Positions 12,201 to 24,720 are shown, counted from the first letter of the stretch. The stretch: DNA of 64,000 bases from Suillus spraguei (GCA_016800925.1 JABCPU010000028.1:124001-188000), one strand, 5' to 3'. Notes: generated by a model not told the origin, from the sequence alone. Program-made: numbers and translations.

Positions 12201-12413
12201 CCATTAATTCATCCGATAGTCGCCATGACCCGAGCCAAAAGGCACTTGGTAAAAATGCAAATGTTTATCCTCATAATATTGGCTAATACGGATTCGCAGT
12301 GTATTGTGGGCGATTCGTCAACTGTGAAGCATGGCAGCCCGTACTTGAAGAAATGGCTTGCCTGGCTTGAGGCAAATGCGGACGTGAGGTTTGCAGAATT
12401 TGATTCCATTTAA
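9205..12413 (+). CDS. SF1B DNA/RNA helicase, IGHMBP2/Hcs1 (SMUBP-2) type
   Basis: Sixteen exons, from ATG 9205 to TAA 12413, encode about 803 residues. The N-terminal helix and beta-barrel segment ([21 protein letters not shown]) is the IGHMBP2 signature. Helicase motifs follow in order: Walker A GPPGTGKTHT (built across intron 10226-10276), Walker [12 protein letters not shown], motif [12 protein letters not shown], motif IV YRMH, motif [12 protein letters not shown] and motif [14 protein letters not shown] charged linker separates motif III from YRMH. Such enzymes unwind DNA and RNA 5' to 3' using ATP. Intron 9986-10038 uses a GC donor (ACAG|GCAAGT). The exon sum is 2411 nt, one short: at 9856 the sequence has GCAATAGC where GCAAATAGC would keep the conserved NSITYDR block in frame. 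This is a real lesion or a base-call error. A dead partial copy lies at 5042-6895. Confidence 0.88.
9856..9857 (+). other. One-base frame fault in the helicase gene
   Basis: Reading from exon 4 start, the frame is correct up to CQVVKLA; one added A restores SITYDR and the rest of the protein. The dead copy at about 6475 shows a different change at the same spot (nine bases missing, in frame), so the ancestor was probably intact here. Confidence 0.7.
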
Positions 12414-12743
12414 CCGTAGATCTCGTGCGAACATGAACATGATCAACAATCTAACCGTATGGTCGGGTGGTACAAAAACACAATAAATTGCCTTGCAGAA
12501 TGAATGGATCTGTCGCATTATACAACTCCCAAGAAGGGTCCCCTTCTCGCACCAGCGAGAGTAGTATTATGTGAGGCTGTACAGGACTACTAATGCAAGA
12601 ATGCGGAGCAAACTACAACATGATGTACAGTACAACAGAAAATGAAGGCAACGTTCGAATGAGGGAAATGAATAACTTAATAGATATTTCTGACAGACTT
12701 CTGATAGGAAGAAAAGTACGCCAGACAGATGCCAACTAGTTGC

Positions 12744-15349
12744 TCAGTACTCCTCAACATCGGTAAAAGAAGCGTAATCAGATAATGTCCGCACATCCTC
12801 ATACTCCAGCACAACTTCCCGCATCGCATAGCGCATAATCGGCGTCAGGGGCACCAGTTTAGGGCCAATCACTTCCTCCGCCTCGTCTTCCTCATCAATC
12901 TGCCCGAGCTCCCGCGTGGACATATTAATGGGATTCATCGCTATCATATCGCCGTCTTCTGAGGACGCACCAAGTGTACTGCCACTTCCGACATTGATAG
13001 GGCTGGGTATGATGCCCACCGGTGGGTTGATGGTGATAGATGGTATCGGTTCTGGGTGGCCTAGCGGTTCTCCTTCATGCGTCACTGGGTCTGTCCAATG
13101 CAGATTCAGCACCCGCCCCTTAACCATCCCATCTACTGCGCGCACACCAAGCTCCCGACAAAGCAAAAAATATGGCAGGTGGTTCGTCCCCACCTGGCTC
13201 AATTTGCTCATCACCTTGAGCAGTTGCATCGCGCTGAAATCGGCAGAATATTCCTCGCTAATGCTGCCGGGGTCCCGGAAGGAGTTTCGAACAGGAGCGT
13301 ATGTTTTGAAACCAGCGGGCCCGAGATTAGCATGCAGGGCGTCAGGCCCTGAGGAGCGCGGGCGGGCGGCAGGTGTGCTGGGTGTTGTGGGATCTTGGCC
13401 GCTGCTGGTTACTGTGGTGGCTTGTGAGGAATGAATGATGTGAAGGTTGAGAACCGCATGTGCCTGAAGGAAGTGGGAGCTTTGTTTGACTGTGATGCGA
13501 CATTAATGGCTGCCAGTGTGGTATAGCGATGTGTACTTACTTTCAAAGTTTCCACCTGCATTGACTGTGAAATATTCGTCAGTATTCCACTTGAAGAAAC
13601 AAGACAATGATAATAACACACTATAATCATTGACGTAATCATGCCAGTGCGCTAACTTGCCACCAAATGCACCATATAATGAGTCGAACGACAAGCTTGC
13701 GCGTAGGTTTTCTGGAACGCGGGGCAGCATCTTCTCGACAAAGAAGGCACGCGTCTCTGCCTTCGTGCAATCTCCGATGGTGATGATCTACTTCCATACT
13801 AATAATTAACCCCTGAAATCTATATAAGGTGTCAAGACGTACTTTACAGTGTTGCATCACGTTCAACTGTCGTAGCCATGCTTGATAGAAAGGATCGCTG
13901 GTGGCGTGAATTACATGACATAACCTGTCTTGCTTCGTGAGCACCAGCATTGAGTCTAGGATGCATTTCATCGCGTCAGAAGACTGAATCAGCGCGGGAC
14001 TGCGACGGAGACTCGTTAATGCATAGATACTTTCAGGTAGGTGTACTCACAGTTTATGTGCCTCGTCGAAGAATATTACGGGGATCCTCTTGGTGACCTT
14101 CTCATGCGCCCTTTCGCGGGCGCCGGAGTTGACCGCGAACGAGGACATTTCATGATTCTGCTGCTCATCGCATGGTTTCTTGTCTTTGCGTTTGAATATC
14201 CACCGGGATTTATTATGCGAGGGTGAAGGAGGTGAGCTGTTGAGTTTTGTCCGGTCTGAAGACACCTCAGAGTCCTTCTTACGCTTTCCATTTTCTGATG
14301 GTTGTTCTGGCGGCTCAAATTCGCTGTACTTGAGAAGCGAACTCTGAATCGAAGAAGTTAATAAAATATGTATTAGTAGGTGGAAATACGCGCCTGGAAT
14401 AGCTCCATGAGTCTCGCAATATCACTCGTCCTGACTTGCGAACCAGAGCTTCCAACAGGAGAATCGTTAAGCCTTCGTTCGACGTTCAACCTGTCGTGCT
14501 GTGATCATATCAGGAATATCATTCTTCAACGCGATTGTTCACCGAACCTTGAATTCAAGAGCCTCCTTTCGGAATTCCTCGTATCCAGGCGCCGCCTTCG
14601 ATATCTCGTCAAAATACCGCTCCATTTGTTGGGACATACTCATGTAAAGACTCGTTATATCCGCAAAACCAGGTATGCGTAAATCAAAGTGAAGAACATG
14701 ATAGATTTTCCGCGAGAGAATTTCTCGCAGAAGCGCAGTCTACAATCTTTTGATGAATGGGCGATAACACTGAGGAATAGAGGAACTAACCTTCCCAACC
14801 GAGCTTGCACCGAACAAGACCGTAAAGGAAGGCTCACCCTCGAGGATACGTTCGATCACACGGATCTCGGTTTCTCGCGGAAGAAAGCAAGGGAGGCGAG
14901 TGAACGCATGTTTTGTACGCAACGGAGACCGCTCGTGCGGGTCGCGTGTCTCGTTGATTTCGTTGCGGGCTTCTTCGAGGAGGCGCTTTGACTCGCTCAG
15001 GGAGCGAAGCGTCTCAGAAGGCTGGGAATAATTACGAGTTAGTCAAATTGCGTAGTGGTCGGAGACGCACATTCAGAAGAACACTAAATACTTCGCTCAT
15101 ACCAAAAAAGTTCCTCCGTCCAACGTCAGCACTGTATGCGGCAGAGCTTCTGCGATGTGGCAAGTTTGAGCGGAAGAGCCAGTGCATAGCGTTGGAGGAA
15201 TATTGGGAGCGTGGGCGAGGAACGGGAGAAGCAGGGCTGCCCTTGGTGGTTCTGGTGCGCATAGTAGTCGAGGGGCGTGGGGCTGCCGGCCTTATAAAGA
15301 AGAGAAGTTGTAATAGTTGGTGTGATTGGAGAAAGTGAATGAAAGCCAA
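12744..15349 (-). CDS. AAA-type P-loop ATPase, probably mitochondrial
   Basis: Nine exons (15349-15071, 15021-14791, 14739-14548, 14498-14394, 14343-14051, 13999-13843, 13787-13622, 13564-13541, 13489-12744) give 730 residues; the sum of 2193 nt is in frame. After an Arg/Ser-rich N-terminus that looks like a mitochondrial presequence (HWLFRSNLPHRRSSAAY) comes FLPRETEIRVIERIL. The Walker A GASSVGKT follows, split by an intron after GK. Walker B is VIFFDEAHKL. A sensor-like segment (LCHVIHATSDPFYQAWL) and IITIGDCTKAETRAFF come next. This is the archaeal-ATPase-like/STAND-related family seen in many basidiomycetes; its exact role is unknown to me. Intron 14393-14344 has a GC donor (CAG|GCGCGT). 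An alternative 5' exon starting at 15411 could replace the first 20 residues. The gene looks intact. Confidence 0.8.
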
Positions 15350-15411
15350 AGGGCAGTAGCAGGCTGGTTATGAGTGTACCTGCAGCCAGGCAAGAAGCAT
15401 AAAAAGACCAT

Positions 15412-16798
15412 ACGTCTTACGCATGTTTGTGCTCATGTGAAGGACGGGAGGCTGCCCAGCTTGCACAGCACCAAGTCCACGCATCTACATCGTTTGCATG
15501 AGCACGGTTAATCCACGTTGTTCGCGCGAGGCACTGGCGCTTCTCCACCTCCAGCATGGAAGATCACCAAAAATAGGCTGATACGGAGGCATGATGGCAC
15601 ACTGGCTCGGGAGCCTTAATACATGGTCTAACTGATTCTTCAAATAGGGCATCGTTCTTCAAGTAAAGTAACTTGGGCTCGGTCACGGTCATTACGATTG
15701 TTAATGAGCCATGAAGCGAATATGGGATTTTAACACAACAATCCGCAAGCCATGGCAAAAGGATGAGGACGAAGACAAAGAGCGATGCAATTCCGTTAAC
15801 GTTGTGGATAGTCGACTACTAAGTATCTGCGGCGCAAGCGCTTACTACTAACGTACTTATTACGAAGCGGTTCCCCTGCACCACTCAAATTCACTGCATT
15901 CAATGAGGATCCGCTGAGCGCCGCGCGGCGGGCAACGCCTCGATGCAGAGAAAAATCGTATCACTGACCAAATCTAGTCAGATCTTTGCACCAACAATAA
16001 TGCCTATTGTCTGATTGGAGCTTATGCACGTAATTCACTGGTATGACACTCTGTGAAAATGGAGTCCAGGCTGCCAAATCACTGCATGAGAGGTGAACAA
16101 GCCCGGATCCTAAACCGTGAAAACGTAAATGGTGACAGTGACCGTACAACAGCAATGTATGCCACTCCGGCTAAGTGCGGATGCTTTGCAAGTGAGTGGC
16201 TCATCAACTTGGCGGGGATCCATCGTCGGTGGGGTTACTACGGGTAGCAGGCTATCTGTCCTGGTCGCCGATCAGAATCAAACGTAGTCGACATCATTGC
16301 GCAGGAGAAAGGTTTTGATCATTGGGATTCATGACCAACATATGAGATTTGCAACAAGGTTCGGGAGCCCCATACGCTCGACCCTGACAACATATGGGAT
16401 AAAGTTGGGATTAAGCAGAAAAAAGCATCAGATTACCTCATAACAAGGGCGGCAGCCTTTTCTCATTAGAAATATCGATTTCTGATAGTAAGATGGAACC
16501 TGAGCATGTGGAACATTATTATTCCCATAAAATTGTCGGGTTGAGGTGCTGCTGCGCCTACCAAAATAGAGCTCGCCCCGCCGATTTGCCGCTTTCTAAG
16601 CGAGAGGTGCTGCGAGGTGCTGCGGCGGGTCAGGACATTAAAACATGCATGATGCATTACGAAGAAATTGTTGGTGATCATTTGTGTCTCACTAGAAAAT
16701 CACATGCCAGGACGATCAAACGAAAAACGAGGATGCTTTCTATGTAGAGAAAATATTATTCATGCTCACAATTCACTGGCTACTACAGTCTGATGAAC
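15412..16798. other. Intergenic, nothing recognised
   Basis: About 1.4 kb without a supported gene. Open frames are short and lack domains or splice partners. It separates the two minus-strand genes (the 5' end of the ATPase and the 3' end of the RING gene). Confidence 0.45.
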
Positions 16799-18521
16799 CT
16801 AGAACCCAACCTCATCATCGGACTCAACAAGGCGTCCGCGTCTCGGACGCGAGGGGCGGATAGCAGAAACGCCGTCGAGCTCGTCCTCATCTTCGTCGTC
16901 GGAAACTACAATGGGTGCTGTTCGGCCCGGTCTACTGGCAAGAGATGGTTCGTCTTCTGAGGAGAGAAGATCAACATCTATGTGCGAATGGTCTTCATTA
17001 TCGCTGTCATCGGTAAGCTCATATATGTGCGGCAGCTGTTGTACAGGGCCTGGAGGAATTCCAGTGTCGTGCTCGTCATCGATGAAATCGCTTTCATAAC
17101 CAGCCTCTTCATCGTCTTCGTCATCTTCCTCTTCATCTTCCTCATCAAAGCCAAGGCGCCAACGGAACACCGGCAAACCTGGGTACCAATCACCAATTGC
17201 CAAACCATCATCTTCATCATCCCCCTCACCTTCTTCGAGACCCATCCAGCCTGGATCATCTTCAGGGTCAAACTCTTCCACTCCTGGGCCAAAGTCCAGA
17301 CCGAGTTCATCGTCTGACCAATCTTCCCCTCCTTCATGGCCAGGATAGTTCCTACCGCATGACGTACACACGCCATCCCAAATCTCATGCATACAGTCCA
17401 GACATCGGTATATCCCTCCGTCCTCCGTATCAAGCATACCGACGTCTTCTCCGCGACGGGGCTCGGTATCTGCTTCGTCTGCCAGTAACCAAGGAAGGAA
17501 ACCATGAGCCGATTTCCGGAAGATGCCATTCCAAGGATCTACGTCCGCAGGCCGGTCGACGTTAGCTTGCACATCGAGATGCGGAGGCACGTTAGTGAGG
17601 CCGCTTTTTCCTACGAGGTGCGCTAGATTCTTGATAGTCCATATTTCTGCGGGACGATCTCGCACGACTGCTCGACAATGTGGGCATGTCTTTTTCCGAA
17701 CAATGGTTGGTATGGCAGGTCTATTATCAGCAGGCGGAGCGTTAAACCATTGCACAAGGCAGTCATAGCAAGCCACGTGACCGCAAGGAGCGAGTGCATA
17801 AGGCTTGTACATCACGTCGAGGCAAATCTGACATGTCAGACCTTGGCAAATGTTGTTGAGGACACTTTGATGCGCAGCCAGAAGCTGGTACGATAAAACA
17901 TTTGAATTAAAAATATTAATTGCTATCACGAAAGTGCGCACCTCGCTTTTCTCTGCCAATTCCTTTGTAAGTGCGAAATCTTGCCTTGAGGAACGATATC
18001 TGAGGGGTTTTGCGAGTCGACATTTGGGGACTGTTTCGGATCACTGAGATTAGCGGTTTCAGACGAATCATTTCCTTTCTGTGTAATATCATAAGGGAAC
18101 TAGAAGAATTGAAACAAACAATACTTTAGACATACCAGGTTAGCTGGTTGTAATTTCCCATTGGAATTCTTTTCGGTATAGCTCTCGTAGCCAAGAGGAT
18201 CTAATGGGACTTCGACTTCGACCATGTTCTTGCTTCCTGATGGTTGCGTAGACGTAAACCGAATGATCTCATTGCGACCCGACACAAGCGGTCGTTGAGG
18301 CTGAGACGAACTGTCCCGCATATGATGATGATGATGATCCAGTTTGACGACTACTGGTTCTTTCCTTCTCCTCTTCTTACGTTTCTTGTGTCCCGTCTTG
18401 AGCTCGTTTCTGGTGACTGATCGACCCTGAGTCTTTTGGAGTTTGAAGGCGCTAACTGGGTAGCCTCTACGTCTGATGTGGATCGTTTGACACCCTGGTT
18501 TGAACCACTGTGTTCTGACAT
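16799..18521 (-). CDS. RING-finger E3 ubiquitin ligase with acidic tail, two frame faults
   Basis: Exons 18521-18136, 18078-17942 and 17884-16799. A basic, Ser-rich N-terminus with a likely nuclear signal (KRKKRRRK) is followed by a C3HC4 RING: CQICLDVMYKP, APCGHVACYDCLVQW, then CPHCRAVV. A further Cys cluster (YRCLDCMHEIWDGVCTSCG) may be a second zinc site. The C-terminal 170 residues are rich in Asp and Glu. RING proteins of this form pass ubiquitin from an E2 to substrates; substrates here are unknown. The exon sum of 1609 nt is two short. One base appears missing from the A run at 18382-18384, which would join the SSRRDTR frame to RKKRRRK. One appears missing from the GG at 17984-17985, which would join VPQ to FALTKELAEKSE. 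A start at 18531 in the other frame is possible but reads less like protein. Confidence 0.75.
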
Positions 18522-18640
18522 AGTTAGACACGTAAAGGGCAACTCTGGGCGACTGCGCCCAGCACAGGTCAGTCCGGAAAAGACAAGATATACCTGATGC
18601 TCAGCACTCGCACGAAAGGATATACTTACGCAGCTTAGCT

Positions 18641-19096
18641 AAGGTAGACCTTGCGCTCTTTCAGCAAACGTCACGTGATATGCGTGACAAAAGCAATGAA
18701 TGTATATAGGATGCTCGTAGCAACAAGATATAAAAGAACAAAAACGGAAGAGTTGTAGTGTATGTACTTCTCGACGAGTCGTCCGTTTCAGAATTATTAT
18801 TTGTGCAAAATTAAAGGAGGAGATGGCAACACAAGCAAGATGCAAGGTATACATTCCCGGTGCCAATGCAGGAACAAGTGAATCACAGCAAGTCACATTT
18901 TGCTTGTGTTGCCATCACCTCCTTTAATTTCGCACAAATAATAATTCTAAACGGACGACTGGTCGAGAAGTACATACACTACCACTCTTCCGTTTTTGTT
19001 TTTTTATATCTTGTCGCTACGAACATCCTATATACATTCATTGCTTTTGTCACGCATATCACGTGACGTTTGCTGAAAGAGCGCAAGGTCTACCTT
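18641..19096. repeat. 456 bp long hairpin (near-perfect inverted repeat)
   Basis: The left arm 18641-18838 and right arm 18900-19096 are reverse complements over almost their entire lengths, with a 61 bp loop. The outer ends read AAGGTAGACCTTGCGC and its complement. Differences are scattered single bases and a few indels. No target-site duplication is visible (flanks TTAGCT and TGGATT), so it is not a clear MITE. It starts about 120 bp upstream of the RING gene start codon. If transcribed through, it would give a 190 bp double-stranded RNA. Confidence 0.9.
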
Positions 19097-19448
19097 TGGA
19101 TTCAATGTACACGTGATCGTGGGAAGAGAGATAGAGTCCGGAGTTTGTCGAGGATACGCGAGACTTACTACCGCCCAGAACATGAAAAAAATTACCAGTG
19201 AAAAGATGCTGATTTTTTCCATAGTTCGGTACTTTCATGAAATGTCGATGTTCACCGGTTTACCGACTGATCATGCACTTACTAGACTCTTTCAAGTTGT
19301 CGCAGTGAGCATTGGTAGCCGAGCTGATGTGCTCAACAATTGGGGTCACCATGCCAATTGCCAATTGGGGACACCAACCTTAGTCTAATTATCATGATGA
19401 TTGCATGAACTGGACAAATAACTGACTTACATCTAGAGGGAGAATTTC

Positions 19449-20185
19449 TGTATTTGCAGTTTTGCATACCGCTACAAACCGACCAACCAAGGAGACCGTT
19501 ATGAGCGGCCTATATAACGTTGTTGTTGGGGATATCATGACAATATAATAAGGTGTAGATACGAATAACTGAGTGGTTCGCGTCTAGTAAGATGAAAGTT
19601 GGTGCATAAGTTAGTTGATTCGGCGTCCGAGTCTGAATTCAAGGTACAATATCTCCTCCGCCACCCCATTAGCCTATATCTTGAACAACCTCACACGATG
19701 CAAAGCGAAGGCGGTGTCGGGGAGTAACCGACCTACATTGATTGTACAGTAGATTCGCTCATATTGCATAATGCATAAAAAATTATAACAAATCAGGATC
19801 CAATCTTTCGAAGATACACACAGCTATTCATCCATAGAAATGAACCTGGTCTCTGTTAATGTATATTTTTTTGCGCCCAAGAATGATTTTCTAGTGATTT
19901 GTTTTGATTTTATTTATTTATGCATTATGAGCGAATCTACTGTATTTGCAATTTTGCATATTGGTACAAACCAAGGAGGCTGTTGAGAGCGGCCTATATA
20001 TTATTGCTGTCGGGGACATCCGAGTCGTGACAAATATAATAAGGTGTAGTAAGATGAAAAGTCGGTGCATGAGTTCGTCCGGCGTCCGAGTCTGAATTCA
20101 AGGTACGATATTTACCCCTCCTTAACCCATATCTTGAGCAACCTCACACGATGCAAAGCAAAGGCGGTGTCGGGGGCGCAAGGGC
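19449..20185. repeat. Direct repeat of about 250-270 bp, two copies
   Basis: 19449-19724 and 19938-20185 share long blocks: GAGCGGCCTATATA, AATATAATAAGGTGTAG, GGCGTCCGAGTCTGAATTCA and CACACGATGCAAAGC. They are about 85% alike. The two copies are separated by a MITE (19748-19942) that begins just after the first copy. Possibly duplicated ends of an element, or solo LTR-like sequences; the family is unknown. Confidence 0.75.
19748..19942. mobile_element. 195 bp MITE with TA target duplication
   Basis: Terminal inverted repeats read CAGTAGATTCGCTCAT at the left and ATGAGCGAATCTACTG at the right. TA dinucleotides flank it directly at 19746-19747 and 19943-19944. TA duplication plus short inverted ends is the mark of Tc1/mariner-type miniature elements. 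The inside is AT-rich and non-coding. Confidence 0.8.
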
Positions 20186-21541
20186 AGTTACGATATCACG
20201 CAAGGTTGAGTTGAATCCGGTATAAATGAAGTATGTATGACCTCCAAAATGTCGTTCTAAATATAAATCCACATTTTCGAGTTCTCATGCAGGTCAAACG
20301 TCAAGTTCGCAAATCGCTGATTATCTAGGGGCAGCGATTCCTGAGTTTTTTTCTTCTTACCCATAATTTGGAGGACCTCCTTCACCGTCAGTGGCCAAAT
20401 CTTTGACACCGCATTCGACTGGCTCATATCGCCCCTCTATCACCGATCCAACCGCAGCTAAACCATGTATGTTTTACAGACTTATGTAATATCAGAAAAT
20501 CCGTAAACGCCTGTGGTAAATGGGTTTAGATAATAAAGTTGCAGTTTGGTTGCCATAATATTATTACAATATATTTGCAAATAATATGTGTTTCTAGAAT
20601 ACCTATGACATCGCGACCGTTTTCGGGAGTTTACGACAAGTACATAGACACGGCCAATCACATCATGCCCCTTGTGTTGATAACCTGCAGCTATTTTCAT
20701 GACGATAGACCCACGATGACAAGGCTCGGGAGTTGCTTTTGACAACCTACCTGAGCTGAACTCGCGACTATCGCACATTTCTGAATATGTATTTATACTA
20801 ATCAAAACTAACGGCGACGGGGCTTGCTATTCAAAGACATCCTTTTGTTTGTCCAGCTCCACAAATAAATAGAACGGACGACCTTGTTACGTATCCGCAG
20901 TATTACGTGCGGCTCCTCTTAGAATCTAAATTTAGCATCATATTTTTAATTTCCTAAAAGCACGAGTAATCACGAATCACTCGCGTATTCAATATTCAGT
21001 AGTCGCCATCACCTTCGTTGAGTTCTACTGAGATTTTTATTGCCGAGTTAGAGACGAAGCTTTGGTTACGCCGACTGCGGTTCGATATTTCCCTCGGAAC
21101 CGTGAGAACTGGGATGTTTTGCATGTAAGTCTCAGCTTTCAACCATTTGACATACACATACAGTTGACTTCGGGGAGACCCGCACCGCATAGATTAATGC
21201 GTTGGGCGTCTGGCTACGAACATTACGAATCCTCTACATTTGATTCTGTGACGACTCCTTTACCACACGCTTTTCGCACTCCCTTGTCTTTGAGAGACAT
21301 AGGGTCGACTGCTATACCATTCCATTCCCTATTTCTATTCGCTAGCATGGACAGGGCTGGTTCGATTGACGGGCAGCGTCCACGTGCTGCCCAGCGAGAG
21401 GCGTGCTCGTGACGATTCTGCCGTTGCCGTTAGAACGACAACGTTGCCTGCAGAACGCTTGCACCGACGGCACGAGTCACATGTTATTTCATCTGGGCAG
21501 ATCTCAGATTTACTATCAAGTTCACCTCATTCCCCGAAGAA
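20186..21541. other. Intergenic, possible 5' exons of the transporter at its end
   Basis: No supported gene to about 21300. From 21348 on, plus-strand frames (for example HVISSGQISDLLSSSPHSP near 21478) read like a protein N-terminus and may be upstream exons of the transporter gene. I could not find a clean splice join. Confidence 0.4.
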
Positions 21542-21808
21542 ATGGCTCGGTGGTATCCGCCACGAGGGTACTGGTTTTATTACCCAAACCCGAATTCTAT
21601 CCAAGATTCCCAAACGTCATCTTTCCGATCTTTCGCAAACGGAAAAGAAGATGCGCGGGGCTTCTACAGGCACACCTTGCAACTCTCGTTGGCAGGTTTA
21701 TCGGTTTCAGGGGCAGATAAACCACATAAGCGTAATAAATCTCTTATATCCCGTCAACGCTTTTTGGGTAGCGGCAATCGTCTTGTTTCACCTTCGTCAC
21801 TTAACGAT

Positions 21809-23069
21809 ATGCAAGAACCACTACTCCCAATCACCGTATCTTCTTCTGATACTCGTATACTCATCCACGATATCCCTTCGGACCACGACGAACTCATATC
21901 CGAAAAATATACCCCACTCCTTGGAACAGAAACAGACACATCGCCTTCCCCATCCACACACCGCTCCCTAGCATTCTGGCTCATTCTTTACTTTTGCTTC
22001 AATCTCGGACTTACCTTGTATAACAAAGGTGTCCTCATCCACTTTCCTTTCCCATACACCCTCACTGCGCTGCACGCTTTCTGTGGCACTGTCGGAGGGC
22101 TCGTGCTGCTCAAAAATGGTACATTCGTACCTGCAAAACTCACCGACGCAGACAACTTGGCTCTCGTGGCATTCAGCGTATTATACACCATCAACATCGC
22201 CGTCAGCAACATATCACTACATTTGGTCACCGTTCCAGTGAGTGATGGCATATTTTACACAAGCTAGGAGCTAACGATCAGTGCTACAGTTTCATCAAGT
22301 AATCCGGGCAGCAACGCCGATTTTCATAATTCTTCTCTCGATCTTCTTATTTGGCACCCGCAGTAGCAAACACAAGATGGTTTCGCTGATCCCTGTGATG
22401 GCTGGCGTCGGTTTTGCGTGAGTCATTTCTCATCTCAGAACGTCGCCAACTAATTCTAATTTGGATCTAGGACGTATGGAGACTATTCGTACACACCAAG
22501 CGGACTCATCTTGACCGTACTGGGAACAGTACTTGCTGCCATCAAGACCATTTACACTTCTGTCCTGCAGTCTACTCCATCAGCGACCTCTCCTCAACCA
22601 CGCGTAAATTTTGTGGTTCCCCCGCGGTTAAAATTACATCCGTTAGATCTGTTGACGCGGATGGCGCCGCTTGCATTCATCCAGTGCGTTGTCCTCGCAT
22701 ACCTCACGGGAGAATTATCCCGCGTGCATACGTGGAGTTTGAATGAGATGACGCCCGTCAAAGGGACGCTGCTTGGGGTTAACGGTCTGATCGCGTTTGG
22801 TCTCAACATTGTGAGTTTCACGGCGAACAGGGCAGCGGGCCCTCTGAGCATGACTGTTGCTGGTAAGTGACTATTGATGTAGACACGACGCATCTGCTGA
22901 CGAGCATACAGCGAATGTCAAACAAGTTCTCTCTGTATTTTGTGCGGTGATTCTATTCAAGCTTACGATAACGCCGGCAAACGCGCTTGGGATACTTCTC
23001 ACGATCGCTGGTGGAATGTGGTACGCGGCTGTTGAGTATCAAGAAAGGAAAGGTAGATGGAGAAAGTAA
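21809..23069 (+). CDS. DMT-superfamily transporter, TPT domain
   Basis: Exons 21809-22237, 22290-22417, 22471-22862 and 22912-23069 sum to 1107 nt, 368 residues. It carries the triose-phosphate/nucleotide-sugar transporter signature: FWLILYFCFNLGLTLYNK in the first helix, FPFPYTLTALHAFCG in the second, and a series of 8-10 hydrophobic helices to the end (LTIAGGMWYAAVEYQ). Such proteins exchange sugar phosphates or nucleotide sugars across Golgi or ER membranes; the substrate cannot be told here. The frame stays open upstream to 21542 but the added residues look unlike a conserved N-terminus; the true start may include spliced 5' exons. The short tail after the last helix (ERKGRWRK) is cytosolic-like. 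All introns are GT-AG and the gene looks intact. Confidence 0.82.
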
Positions 23070-23746
23070 TGATGATGATGATGATACCATTCTCAGTGAC
23101 TGCGTTTACTGTAATCCCTTTGCTGTTCCAAGTCGTTATACATGCACACGGCGCTTATACCTGTAACATAGATGGCGCACAGCTGCGCACATGGCAATTT
23201 TTAATCGGGATTCAATTGGACGTATGGCTATGTCCGTACTTGTCGAAATGTCAGCACTCCATGCGGGTGACCGTTCTCTGCTAATGTTATGTAAACGTTC
23301 CGCTAAGTTAACACCGCTGCGGAAGATACTTTGAGAACATCCGTAAATCATGCCATGCCACATGAAATCGTACTAGTTCTGTACTCTCACGAATGCCGAC
23401 AACTTTGCAAATCTTCTCTACGTGTTGGTCTTCCTACCGATCCGCATGTTTTACTTATGTTCTGACGTCAGATTTGGGTACGCCAAGACCATGGTGGTGC
23501 CAAGTCTCCTTGCATATTAAAATCGAGAATACCTAGAAGCACGACACGAGACCGCCGGCATTATCAGAGAGTTTGATATCCGACGTCAGTTTAGAGTATT
23601 TTTATGCTAGACAGCGCGGTAGCGGCGGCCATTTTGTCAATCCCCGACTTTGTTTTTGTCATTCTACCGTCAGAGTGGCTCAAGGTCCGATCCCTTATGA
23701 TAACCTGAGCGATTCAAATGAGGGTGAGACAGACAGACACTTCGAA
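23070..23746. other. Intergenic, nothing recognised
   Basis: Only a short GAT repeat (23068-23082) and chance open frames. Confidence 0.4.
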
Positions 23747-24061
23747 CCCGTCAAAGTGACAACTCGTGAACAAATGGTGTCAGCACAGCAATGCAGGGTG
23801 TGCATCACAGTAAACGCCTCATTAATAAGAACTTTTCTCGTTGAAAAAATTACCAGCTTTAGTGGATCAGCTGAAACTAAAATTTAAACAATTGTTATTC
23901 GCTGACGAACCCGTCAAAGTGTCAGCACAGCAATGTCAGTTATCGCAGGGTGTGCATCATAGTGAGGCGTCTTCATTAATAAGAACTTCCCTCGTTAAAA
24001 AATTACCGACATCAGTGGAATCAGCTGAAACAAAAATTTAAACGATTATTATTCGCTGACT
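23747..24061. repeat. Two-copy tandem repeat, unit about 155 bp
   Basis: Unit one (23747-23905) and unit two (23906-24061) share CCCGTCAAAGTG, GTCAGCACAGCAATG, AGGGTGTGCATCA, TTAATAAGAACTT and a common end TTATTCGCTGAC. They differ by small indels. No coding sense seen. Confidence 0.75.
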
Positions 24062-24720
24062 GATGTAAGTGCCTCGCCAGCTCATCTAGAACGTGCAGGG
24101 TGATATGCGCATAGCTAGGTAAATCAAAAGTGTGTTGAACCTTTCTGATGCTTGGATTTAACGATTATCCGCGGCTACGCTAAATGTATTTATGGAACTC
24201 AACCACAACCGTACGGCCCCAAAAAGTGATGGCTCAAAGTACGGCGGAGTCCACAGTCGAGCTTACATAACAAAAATTGCCACAGGGGAAAAAAAGACAA
24301 AAATACACTGTTCCCCAGAGTGAAACAACCGATCATATCCCGTGAACGTGCCACAACGCACCGCATATCGTCGGACGTGCTTGGCCTGGTTTTGTGGCAA
24401 AAGTTCGAGCACCGTATCAGTCGGAAATAACATGCATCTTGATGAATACACTCGTGCGATCCATTACAACAAGGCGCGGTCATGTCTGCAATGCGGACAT
24501 GCATCTTTGATTCGAATATATAGTCTATGGAGAACTTGAGTTCATGGTGATAACGAGGTGCTAAGCTCGAAAGGGCATAGTGTACACACGATAGATGTCG
24601 AAGCGCATTCAAGTATTTTAATCTGCTACATCTTTATCGTTAGTCGACAGTGCCGCCCATAGATGATACTCATCCGACATCTCCTATTGACCTCGCGTCT
24701 GTATTCTGATCGCACGGCGA
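24062..24720. other. No gene supported
   Basis: A 137-codon minus-strand open frame (24612-24199) exists but has no recognisable domain or clear initiation context. Confidence 0.35.

Noticed and set aside
19028..19222. A 64-codon minus-strand ORF starting MEKISIFSLVIFF, like a secreted protein
   Set aside because: Its second half lies inside the right arm of the hairpin and it has no further exons; the signal-like start is probably chance in AT-rich DNA.
24199..24612. A 137-codon minus-strand ORF
   Set aside because: Unrecognised, cysteine- and histidine-rich by composition only, no supporting start context or exon structure.
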